Assembly (NCBI RefSeq): GCF_042242105.1
Contig: NC_092019.1
Location: forward strand, 22,124,828-22,188,827
Origin: Pempheris klunzingeri
Taxonomy: Eukaryota; Chordata; Actinopteri; Acropomatiformes; Pempheridae
Reading direction: 5' to 3'
DNA: 64,000 nt
Shown here piece by piece: positions 38,536-49,887 of the stretch. The translations under genes were made by a program, and so were the position numbers. The notes under the pieces were generated by a model. It was not told where the DNA came from, did not search any database, and saw only the letters and a program-made list of their open reading frames with translations. Within the stretch, counting starts at the first letter, position 1; each line of letters begins with the position of its first letter.

Positions 38536-39678
38536 AGAACTGCAACTAGAGCCCGGGGAAATGGGAATGTGGCTGGAGGAAGGGATAGATGCAGACTGCA
38601 ATCATGACCACTCTGCTCCATGTGATCCTCAAATTAAACTAAACATTTTACCAATATTTGGCAATACACAGCAGATGCACTGTATTCTAAAAGGAGGTCT
38701 TTTGTGCCTCTCGCCGTTTTCTTGAAAGATTCTTGTACTTTAACTCCGCATTACAAAATCATGTGTTTTTACACAAGTTAAAGATTGGATATGACCACAG
38801 GGGTCAAAACTTCTTTTAAGTGTTCATCGAAAAACCAGACGGAAACCTCACACTCAAGCCAACACAAGAAAATGAGCGTCAGCCAGTGTGGACGAGTGCA
38901 ACTCGAAAAGGTCTGTTTGAAACAACACCTCAAGTAAACTAAATAAAATATAAATAAAGACAATTACTTAAAATACAATAATGAAATCAAATTTTAAAAA
39001 AAAGGAGTGAACATACATAAATACAAAGATATTCAGTTGGAGGTTTCAGGTGAAAAAGTACAACAAATGGTCTAAAAGATTACTTTTGTTGTCTAGATAT
39101 TTAAGTTCTAGGAGAAAACATAAGTAGGTGTTGATTTTGGAAAATAACCTTTTGTGAGAAGAATTTTACATATAGGATAATAAAATTAATCAGATATTCA
39201 AGACCACCATCATCTGGATTATAATAACAGATCATGTCTAAAGTGCAATATGCCAACATTACCATAGCATCTTACTATTGATTACAAACAGTCATCTCTC
39301 ATCAAGACATTCGACACTATTCAGCACTCTTTCCTCCAAATTATGCTTGTCCTCGTTTTTCTGTATATCTGTATATAAGTGCATGACAGTAATGAAAAAA
39401 AAGTAAATTCCCTGTATGTGTGCACATACTTTGCAATCAAAGCCACCTGTTGCTCGTTGAACAGGCATGCACAGGTGTAGACTACTGTAATTTGGGGGTG
39501 CGAGAGCCTAATTAGTCAGTCAACAAGTCACAACTTTGAGGATTTTTGAGTAGGTTGGATAGTTAGAAAATTACAGTAGTGATAGAGTGTGATGGTTTGT
39601 ATTAGTTTGTGTATTTTGTTGTATGCGTTGTGTGAGAAAAGGGGAGGGGAATCAGGAGGAGGGACAGATAAGGCCACC
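38202..39678. other. AT-rich intergenic stretch
   Basis: No gene recognised. Holds a TG microsatellite (38502-38534) and AT-rich DNA. Confidence 0.6.
38502..38534. repeat. (GT)n microsatellite
   Basis: About sixteen GT dinucleotides. Confidence 0.93.
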
Positions 39679-41126
39679 ATGGATCCCAGAATTGTTCAAG
39701 AGGTGCTGGATCTCAGAATGCACAAGCGTTATCCCGAAGGTTTAACCAGCAAAGATACATTTGTTAAGAGAAGAGTTGACACCTTCAGGATCAAGGGTAA
39801 AAACGCATGCCATATAGACTTTAGAAGACTGTCTGCTCTGGTATAACTCACAACAAACCTAATAATGACATTGAAACACCAGATGGAGACCTCCACTACA
39901 TCTGTAGGCACAAGAGATATAGGTCAGAGCACCTAGCTAAAGTCACTTCAACTGCAGAGGCAAAGACCATCTTCGAAGAGTTTCACTCCAGCCATTTAGG
40001 GGGACACTGGTGCGGTGAAAACGCATGGTGCAATCATCACCCGGTATTATTGGCCCGGCATGGAGGAAGATATTCAAAAGTTGATGAGTTGGCCACATTA
40101 GAATTTGACTTAATGGAGCACAAAGGAGAGTAATGTGCAGTTTTTGCGGTTATGGGAAGCCTCTGAATGTAACACTAAAGTAATGTTCTGCAGCCTTCCT
40201 GGGCTGATTCGACGATGCCTGCTGACATTGTGCACTTAAAAGCCTGCCATTAGTTTGCAATATGAGCAATAATTGATAGTAACATATTTGTCATAATGTT
40301 TGTGTGCCGCTGTCCCCAGTGCTGATCAAAGAGAGCCAGTATTAAAAAGAAAAGTGCGAGTACAACCCAATTGAGCTAAAGGAAAGAGTGGCATACATTG
40401 CCAGCTTCCGAACACACAGTGATACAACACTTGAGTCTGTTATCTGTCCATCATCTTCCCAGGTCGGGGGACTGACCTAGTGGGAAAACTCAAACAGATG
40501 GTGGCAACCAGTACATGTGTCGTGGTGGATTATTTCACCAAATGGGCAGAGGCCTACCCACTAAAGAGTAAAACAGCAGATGAGGTGACTGTATACTGTA
40601 CTGATTGTATACTTGATTTCTTTTACAAATTTGGTGTACCTAAAGCCTGCCAACAGACCAGGGCTCAGAGTTCTACAGCCTGTGTGAGGCTTGGGATTAA
40701 AAGAAGCCTCTGTGCACCTTACCATCCCGAGACAAAAGGCCTTGTAGAGAGACTAAATGGCACGATACAGAGGTACATTGGGTTTTTAACACTTCTAGAT
40801 TTCACAGAACATTTACATTTCCTCTATCTGAACATGTGAAGTACTGACACCGTTTTATTGTACCTCAAAACCCAAGTTCTCTCCTGCTTCTTCATGCCCG
40901 TACTTGATTTCTGCATTTTAAGAAAAAAAAAAAAAAAAAAAAAAAAAAAGGTCCCTCAACAAAATGGTGGCTGATAAAGTGGGACCCATTTCTACAATCC
41001 ACAATGTTTGGCCTTCACAGGAAAAAAGCAGTTGACAACCAAATACAGCTCCTACTATTTGATGTTTGGGATGGAGGCAAGGTATCCATCAGAAGTTCCA
41101 CTCAAGTATGAAGTAAGGTTCTCATC
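39679..41126 (+). pseudogene. Gypsy/GIN-type integrase pseudogene
   Basis: Pieces in several frames follow the order of a retroelement-type integrase. A start region (MDPRIVQEVLDLRMHKRYPE) has a perfect GCCACCATGG context. A broken zinc-binding region (FEEFHSSHLGGH, then WPGMEEDI in another frame) follows. A core at 40480-40839 has VVDYFTKWAEAYPLKSK and LCAPYHPETKGLVERLNGTI, and a C-terminal piece reads LMFGMEARYPSEVP near 41060-41100. Stops, frameshifts and a 29-bp A-run (40921-40949) interrupt it. It resembles the gypsy-derived GIN/KRBA2-like integrase genes of vertebrates; whether this copy was a host gene or a retroelement cannot be told. Confidence 0.75.
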
Positions 41127-41879
41127 CTCGGGGGGCGTCGTCTTATAAGCTACATTTTTAACAATATTCAACTGAGCTTGATTAGAAAAGGATCTCACGT
41201 AGGCTTGAGTTAAAACTGGCAAACTAACCAGTCTGTGTTCTGTGAAGAGCACTTGTCCGCAGACATTACCCTGCCATTGGGAGATGGGAATGTGCCACAA
41301 TAGCAGGACTCAACATCAAGTGGCGTCTTTGTGTGCAAGGTGACAATGTGGTGATCTCTGTGGCCATCCACCATAGAAACAGTCATCATGACCACACCTG
41401 TCAGAAACTTGGTAGCTTGCAGAGCAGATCCTGCAAAAACAAAATGCTGAGTAGCTTGTGGACCAGTGGCCGGGTTGAGGCCTGGGGTCTTTGCTGCATG
41501 ATGCAGGTACTCACTACTCTTGACAAGTAATTAGCATTAGACTGCATTAATGCCTGTATAATTGTTACAGATGGCCTGTCCCAGCTGTGTTGGGAGGAGA
41601 GCTCAGCGCCATACTGACTTTTGGCAGGAACACTGGGGATCTACATTGGACGGGTTACCTCAGCATCACTGGGTGATCACACATTTGATGATATTGTATA
41701 GTAAAGTCTAAGTTTAAACAGCTTCCTTTTTATTTCTCTGGATGAGCAGTGTGCACCTGATGTTATCAATTAGCGGCCTGTTTTGCTTTTTCCCCCTTTT
41801 AGATTGGTGCCACGCTGTGTGTTGGCCATCCCTCCACAGAGGATGTCTTTTTCTGCAAGGCATGCAGCCTTTACAATAA

Positions 41880-42475
41880 AACTGTGACTAAATCAATATT
41901 GTTGTCTTTCAAGGCGCCTGACCTCTCCTGGACAGATAACATCACAGCTGTCACCAAGAAAGCCCAGCAGCGACTACATCTCCTGAAGAACAACCTGGAC
42001 ACTACACTGCTGCTGACTTTCTACCACTCGTCCATTGAGAGCCTGCTGACATACTGTATTGTAGTATGGTTCGGGAGCTGCACCGAGAAAGACAGGAGGA
42101 GGCTTCAGAGGGTAATCAAAGCAGCACAGAAGGTCGTTGGTTGCCCTCTCCCCTCCCTGATGGACATTTACACCACAGCACAAACTATCACCAAAGACAG
42201 CTCACACCCTGGTTTCCACATGTTTGACCTAACGGGTGCATCAAGGCAAGAACAAACAGACTTAAAAACAGTTTCTTCCCCAAAGCCATAAGCACTCTGA
42301 ACTCTCACATGCACTGACACAGACTCATCCCCCAACATTCACGCACTTCTTTCCCACCTACTGTACAATATATTTATATATGGATTTTCTCCTCAGGGAG
42401 CAAATGTTCTCTCGTTACACATTGTATAATGACAATAAAAGCATTCTATTCTTCTTCTATTCTATATCAACAATT
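41880..42475 (+). mobile_element. L2/Rex-like LINE 3' end
   Basis: An open stretch encodes the post-RT C-terminal region typical of fish L2-type LINEs: DLSWTDNITAVTKKAQQRLH, then SIESLLTYCIVVWFGSCTEK and LQRVIKAAQKVVGCPLPSL. A 3' UTR follows and ends ACAATAAAAGCATTCTATTC with short ATTCT repeats. 5'-truncated, as usual for LINE copies. Confidence 0.8.
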
Positions 42476-43825
42476 AGAATTATCCTATAACTAGAAACAA
42501 AGCATATATCCACAAATGTATTCATGGCCATGAGCCCTGTAAAGTACACCTATATGTTTGGATAGTGTTTGGACGCTAACAGCAAATAAACAAAAAATTC
42601 CAAAAATTTGGAAAGAAATAGTCACTGTTTTTTATTCTCTGAAACGTGTTCTTTCATTTGGTCGAGGCATCATTGCTGATAAACTCAAAGGACACAGCAA
42701 ATTCATATGCAACACAATACCAATTGTATAGCATCTTTCAACAACAAGGCAATTTGAAGTGCTTTATGTCTGAAGAAAAGGCTTAAAAAATATATATATA
42801 TATACACAATTAAAAACAAGGGGAAAAAATAGGAAATATGATTTTACAGTAACAAAATATATTTCAATAAAAAAAAGAATAAACCAAAATATAAAAAACC
42901 TACATCAGGGCATATACCATATTTACTTTACAACAATAATCAAAGATTTATCTCTGCGAGTCTGAAAACGAGAGGCGTGTAGGTATCTCACAAGATTTTA
43001 GGTAACCTGAGAAACCTCTGACTAACTAACTAACTGTCCTTTGTTTTGGTCCTCAGGGCGGCTGTGTCTGCATGTTAGTCCATGTGAGTCTGTGCCCTGC
43101 TGCCCAGCAACACTGTAGCACAGAAGCTACGAGAGGTTGTGTACAGAGAATATCATATAAAGAAGCTTTAAGTTCTGTAAACTGGTCAATATATTTCAAT
43201 GTTTTATATTATATAAGTCACACATTATAACGGTAGAAAACACTGGAATGAGACGCCTGATCTCTGAGTATTCTATTCTGTATTTGAACTACTACGTTGT
43301 TTTCATGCTTAGAAAGTGTTCTAACAACTTTACACTTCTCTTTTAAAAACTTTAAAAACAAAATTCAGTTTGTTGACTGACATGAATATAAAAGTCACAC
43401 ACTCATGTCCCCTCTTGTCTTCCTCCGTGTGAGGAGATCGTTTTCTTGCTGCGGAGATAAACCTGAATACGGCCTCTCTTTCTGTGACAACTTTATCAAG
43501 ATGAAGATAATGACTAATGGTTCATTATGGTTTGGCTGATGATGACCAGCATGTATTGAAGGAAGGTTGTTGCTGATATGCCTTTGCTCTCTGGATTGGT
43601 GGAGACCACTGTTCATCCAGAGTGTTTGTCTGGACAGGAAGAGGATGAAAAACATCTGTTACTTTCAGTTAGCTGCTTTTTAAGAAAAAACTCATTCACA
43701 GTCTTCATTGAAAAAGTGACACTAATATCTGATCAGAAGTGAAGCCTACAGCCCAGAGTGGTGTCGGCATGGACACAAGCAGCGAAGAACATGGCTTTAA
43801 AATCACAGAGTGATGCTTGCGGGAT
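42476..43825. other. Intergenic, downstream of the PYD-FIIND gene
   Basis: No gene recognised. Near 42715-42790 a short stretch (TGTATAGCATCTTTCAACAA, AAGTGCTTTATG) resembles a common fish dispersed repeat. A TA run lies at 42790-42804. Confidence 0.5.
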
Positions 43826-43831
43826 TTTTAT
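43826..43831 (-). terminator. Candidate poly(A) signal of the PYD-FIIND gene
   Basis: TTTATT on plus, AATAAA in gene sense, about 380 bp past the stop codon at 44209. Confidence 0.4.
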
Positions 43832-44208
43832 TGTTTTTGGTGTCTTGATACGTTTTGCACAAACCCCACTCTGGTGTTTACACCAGATCCTGAAGCTGCA
43901 ACACTTTTAATGAAAATTCAAACAGGGCTAAAAGCAGCCAAATTCAAACTGTAGACCAAATGTTCCTCGTGTTTCTAGTAAAGCAGAACATAATTAACAA
44001 CTAAATAATTAAAGCCCTTTCAGAGATGGACTACCAAACATTACTGGCTTCAAACCTAAACAAACCGACCAAAACCAAACTCTGCATGCAAAGTTTCAGC
44101 TTTATAATTTCATCTAAACACTTGTGGATGAATGCCACTAAACACGCCCCTTTTTGTTGTTTTGTTTTCTTTGTTCCACAACTCACCTTTGGATGCTGAG
44201 CTGGTGTC

Positions 44209-44472
44209 TCACAGCCTCTGCATCAGGTCGTTCCTGTTTATTTTCTTGAAAATGTTCTTGGTCACCTCCACAGACTGTTGTCCGTAGGTCTGCAGCATCA
44301 GATCCACCAGGTCCAACACGTCACTCTTCTCCAGTTGCCCTGCTGAGATGCAGGGGAGGCCCGTCCCGATGTCACAGTCCTGCAGGAACCACTTGAATTC
44401 TTTGAGTTCCTCCGGTTTCAAATCCTTCAGCGTTTTCAGAAGCCTCTCTCTGTCTGTTGTTATTGTTACTGC
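44209..44472 (-). CDS. PYD8, terminal pyrin exon
   Basis: Acceptor GAATCCATCAG at 44473, then 87 codons: DRERLLKTLKDLKPEELKEF ... SVEVTKNIFKKINRNDLMQR-L, stop. It would be the effector PYD of the C-terminal UPA-PYD fragment. Past the TGA the sequence still matches the 3' end of PYD7 up to an intact donor (CAAAG|GTGAGT at 44187). Confidence 0.85.
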   Translation of the reverse strand, partial: AVTITTDRERLLKTLKDLKPEELKEFKWFLQDCDIGTGLPCISAGQLEKSDVLDLVDLMLQTYGQQSVEVTKNIFKKINRNDLMQRL

Positions 44473-47400
44473 CTGATGGATTCAGAGTGAGCAAACAAAG
44501 GGATATGAGTTCACTATAAGTTTGGTTTGCTGCACAGTTTAAATATTGGATTTCAAGTCTGCATTCAGAGTGATGTGACAGTACTCACTTTCATCCCTGC
44601 AGATAGGAGTTCATCCTCACAATATTTCTCTGAGGAAAAGAGGAAGAAAGCATTTTGTATCAGGCTATTTTGATTCATGAAGACCTACAGTACAAACAAT
44701 AGTAATAATAGTTTCTGTGCTTCCAACAAATTGAACAGAGCGATACGCCTTCTGTCTTGCACACTGCAACAAGCTGAATGTAAAATTCTAAATCAAAGGT
44801 TGGTGTAACAGTTTTTCTGCACTGCTTCACGATCAGAAACTCACTGTCAATTGAACCCTGTTTGGTGGATTGTCCATCCGACTCTTGCGCTACAAAAATG
44901 AGCATACACAAAATTCAGCTTTAAAAGAATAGTTTAATTTAGGACTTGAATGACATAAAAGTAGTGAAAATATAATTGACACTGCATCCTGGTAAAACCA
45001 AACACTGTGTCTTGAAAACAACTGTGAAAATCTTGAAATCCAGATAGTGCGTAGTAGGAGTATTAACATAGTGCATACATTAAGGTGATGAAGTATGGGC
45101 AGTCCTACATTTTCATAACCAAGATTATCTGAGTATTCAGTCAACTTTAACTTTCAGGAAACATACAAACTTTAATACGTTCACATTTTTGCAGTGTACC
45201 TACCTCCTACTAGAGCACCACAGTACAGTTCAGTTGATGATTCTGTAGCTGAAGTGAAACGACAGAGATGCAGATATTATTGTAGAAGACAAAAATACTA
45301 CAGTGGGCTAGCCAAAGCCCAGTTCAGTGATCAGCAGCAACTATATAACACTGCTGTCACGGTGATGTAGTAGACAGAGGCTGATTTTTTATTGAACAGG
45401 AACATTACAGTGTATTCATGTAAATACTCAGTTCCACACTACTATAATCATACTGCAGTATCTTACCTTCTAAATGAGCAGAGTTTCGGTAGTCATCTGA
45501 AGTTTTAAAAAAAAAAGGAAGGTAACAAAGGTAGTAAATTATTTCTCAATGCATTTGGTCCCTTTTCTCTCATATAACACTGTAGCTGCTGCAGGGAGGG
45601 ACCTCACATCACTAATATTTCAATTACAGGAGAAAGTAGTAGTTGTGTGTACGGTAAGTCACGGTTGGGAACAAGTTTTCCCTGATTATCAAGTATCAAA
45701 TGGAAGGAAAGCACATAAACTAATTGCTCCAATCAGATTATTACACAGAGCAGCAAGTTATTTCTTTAATATGCTTTGGTGTTTGGATATAAAGTGTGTT
45801 TTGTCCCTCTTTCACCTATTATTGACATCTATTAATTGAAGGGAAAAGACTTGAAGCTTGAGGCAGAATACATCAACTTTTTTTATATAGGGCAGGTAAT
45901 ATTGTTTAAAAACCACTGACCTTTTCGAATTTCACAGGTCCATACTGGTTCACACAATGTTCCACCCTTATTTGTGCAAAGTTGTGAGAGCGTGAGGTGG
46001 AAGTTTCTCTCTGGATTCTCGATGTACACTTCGTAGAAATTTGGGTCTTGGCTATCATATCTGAGAGTTATTTTCTGTGTAAAAAAATAGAAGCGGGAGA
46101 GGAGTTAGTAATAGAGTGAATACTAAAACTCTACAACACATTGTGCAAACCTACATGTATCATGGAGATTTTCTGGGGCAAGCGAGGTCTTGTCATTAGA
46201 ATATACAGGTTTCTGGGCTCACTGCAACCTAAACATGACAGCCTGAATTATGTTTTTATAGAATGATTGTGTTTACCAACCCTGTCACCAGCTCTTGCAG
46301 CCAAACAACCAGCCTGGCCCACCAGAAACTGCCCTGTGTCTCTCCATGAGCCACTCTGTGCCTGAGTAAGATGTAATGCACTGTTGGGCCTTCACCAGAA
46401 AATGGTGGAAACTACAAGTTTCTGTGTCTTTTGAACAAAGACATCCCTCTCTGCACTCAGTCTCCCAGAGTCCTTAAGTTTTCACACATACGTGCTAAAC
46501 GCACCCCTGGACTCAGCTTTACAGTCACCATTGGCCAGTGTGTGACACATGATCCTACAACCTCAGGTCAACAAAACCAGAGCTACCTGATGTTAGTTTG
46601 CTCACACTGACACAGGGTCTTGCATGCAGCTAACCATCCCTTCCTAACCTGGCACCTTCATCCTACACACTTACAAATACAGTGTGTAGGATTATTGGTG
46701 CCCCAGAGCACTGTGCACAACAGCAGCCACTCACGCCTCTGTAAGGCTCTGTCAGTCTAGTGTGATAATATTTCCAATAAATATTGTGGTTGGACAGATT
46801 TGTGAGTTGGCTGCTGAGCTCCATGCGCCTCAAGTGTTAGCAGCCCAGTTGATTAACATCAGTATGTGTCCCTAGCTTAAGATGTATCATGTTATAGTTG
46901 CTGTTGATAGTTGGAATGAAGGTTGAATGTTATCTAGATTGTGCTGGACCAGTAGACGGGAATGGTTGATTGAAATTCACACACAGCCTTGCATTTGCTG
47001 TGATCCCTACAGTACCTTAAATATGTCTGAATTACAATTCACTACAAACCATCTAACTCAAAGGCCGGCTTTGTATTATTGTCAGTCAGCAGTTGAACAA
47101 ATGAGAACGAGAAACCTGGCCTGTGAAGCACACATACATTTGCTGCTACGTTGTACTGAGAACCTTGAATTTGTCTCATGGATTATAGAAAGTCACCCAA
47201 CTCCGTTTTAAATGTTTCAAAACCAGGAAGAGCCAGGAGAGTGAAATGTGCACAGAATGACAACTCAAACTGTCACTGAGTTTTTCTTTGTGTGTTGGTT
47301 CCTATGCCAAAACAAACACTCTGTCACAATGTTTTTGCTCCTGGTATAAAATTCAAATGCCTGTGGATATCTTAGTCAGTCAGATCCTGATTTTTTCACT

Positions 47401-49791
47401 GTGTAAGCTGCGCATGCCACACACACTGTCCAGCGTGTTTGCCGCCTTTGTCTTCCAGGGAATCCCGTGTTACATACTTAGATTTAATTACTGATGGACA
47501 GAAAAAAATTTACCTTTGGTAGAATTTTTGCTGCATCTATGTTTGCTGTGAGGGTGAAACCCTGATGCATTTTCAGGTACTTGTCGGGCCGTGGCTTCGA
47601 TTGGATTACTTTGTATCCTTCAGAGAGTTCCTTCTCGTGCACTGTCTGGAAAAAAGGCACATGAGGCACAGAGCTGCTTCAGGGTTACAGTAGCAAACAT
47701 AGTTATCTGTATTTTAAAGTACGTTCGTGAATGTACTGAGAATCTTTAACAGTATGAATCTTGTCATGTTATGTTTATTTGACAGTAAGATATTTAATAA
47801 CCTGTTTTAGAGCAGGATCAAGCGGGATCATGTAAACATGGAGTTTGAGGAATGGCGTGTTGGGTTTATAGTAGATTAAGACAATACATCTGATTTTCAC
47901 AGGAAAGCCGATTTTCATCAAAACTGCTCGTGGAGAAAAAAGTGGTTCAGACAGCTTGGCATGGGCTGATGTGACCTCAGCCGCTTTTTCCACAACATCT
48001 CCACAGTCATCGATGTGTAGGACTGCAAACTTGTCTGTTATTTCAGGGTTGTCATCTGTGCAAAGTACAAGTACATACACATTAATGAGGAGAACAGTGT
48101 TGCATAAATGTTTTTATACACATATTATCCAACACTAATTAAGTCCACTTACCTATGTAGATCCAGTGTGGCAGGTACACTTCATCAAACTTTCCAGCAA
48201 TGACTATGATGTCAATTAGGGGGCCTGCAGGCATGTATTCGATGCTTTCCATCCTCTCCATGTGTTCCCCCCAAGAGAAATACTGGTACCTAAAGCTGAC
48301 TTGTTCCTTACAGACCCAGCGCAAGCCAGAGACACAGCATTCAAAGCTTCCTGCTTCAGACTGTAGGCTAAGTCATGGAAAAGAGAATGTCTGTCTTGAG
48401 TTTATTTGGTGTAAAGTGTATTGCCACATTATTGTCGTGTTGCATTGGTGCAGCAAGCTTAAACTGTGTGCTATAGCTCCAGTTTGCTGTGACAAAGTAT
48501 TCAGGATGTTATTTTTACCTGTAAGTTGCATCTGTACTGTTCACTTCAGGTCCAAGTTTAGTCCAGTCATTGGAGTCCTGCTGCAGAGGACAATCATTTG
48601 AAACAAATAAATGGAGAGTTTCTTTTTGCAACACCACCTGAATGAACAAATAAATGGAATAAATGAATGAATGAATGAAAGGGATTACCATCATGCTTCC
48701 ACAACCCTCAAGTTCCAAGCTTCTTGAAGGCCCTTGTGAGGACACATTGGAATTAGTTTTAAATGATGTTATGTTGATATACAAAATCATATGGTAATTT
48801 GAAGTATTCACATATGTAATGGCTGTTGATGCTGCAGTCCTGCTTTATGGAGTGCATTGGCATTCACTGCATTAACCAGGTTACTCAGAGAAAGCAGATT
48901 AAGCTGATTATCAAAGAATACATGAGAGAATGAGTCAGTCTGTACCGATCGATCCTGTCAGCTGTCACTCAGCAGTCACTTTCCCTGTCTGAAGTATTTT
49001 GTCCTGTACAAGTGTGCCTGTAAAAAGCACGTTAGAAACATGACCCCCACAGCTTCAGGTCAATATATGCAGAGTTCCCCCACTGCCCTTTCTCTCTTTT
49101 GGAGGGTCCAGCCCCGGGTCCATCTCCAGGCCTGCAGCTTTCTCCTCCAGCTCCAGCCTCAGTGAGGTCTGTACCAAGCAGACCACCTTTTTCAAAGCAG
49201 CAACACAAAGTACTGCCTGAACCGAGTTTATTCAGGTACGACCGGGCGCCTCCAGCCTGAAACCATGACATCGCAATACAAAGACCAGCTTTTCACTGCA
49301 GATCCACAAACCTTCTTCCCACCGGGCTCATCAACAGATTTGCCAGTTAAGAAAGCAGCACAGTGAGGGACCTCTTTCTCTTCTCTTTAAGGACGGGTAA
49401 CAAACTCTAACTGGGCATACATAGCATAGCATAACTGTTTACATGGCTATGTTTAACCTTGTTAATGTATTGGTTTTGATTTGCTTTTGATTTGCTTTTA
49501 TGTCGTTTTAAGTCATTTAGTTTGATTATCCTGCTGTATTGTTGGTTTACTGTGGAGCCATAAAGTTATGTTGATGTTATCTCTGGTCACAGGCAGAGGG
49601 TCTTCCATGCAACTCATCATCCTTTCTTAACCAAGCACCTTTATCCTACACACTCACATATAAACCAATGTAAGTTGGCCTTCCGAGAGACAAAACAGTT
49701 CACAGGCTTGGGCCTTTGTTTACCTCTGACCCACACACCACAGGTTTTTGCAGGCTTTTGTAGACCTCCATCTTCCCTTCGTTTGCATATT

Positions 49792-49887
<96 letters not shown>

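Noticed and set aside
49032..49271. Minus-strand frame between PYD7 and linker 7 as an extra exon
   Set aside because: No splice sites in a usable phase and no domain similarity; lies in an intron with dispersed-repeat-like sequence.
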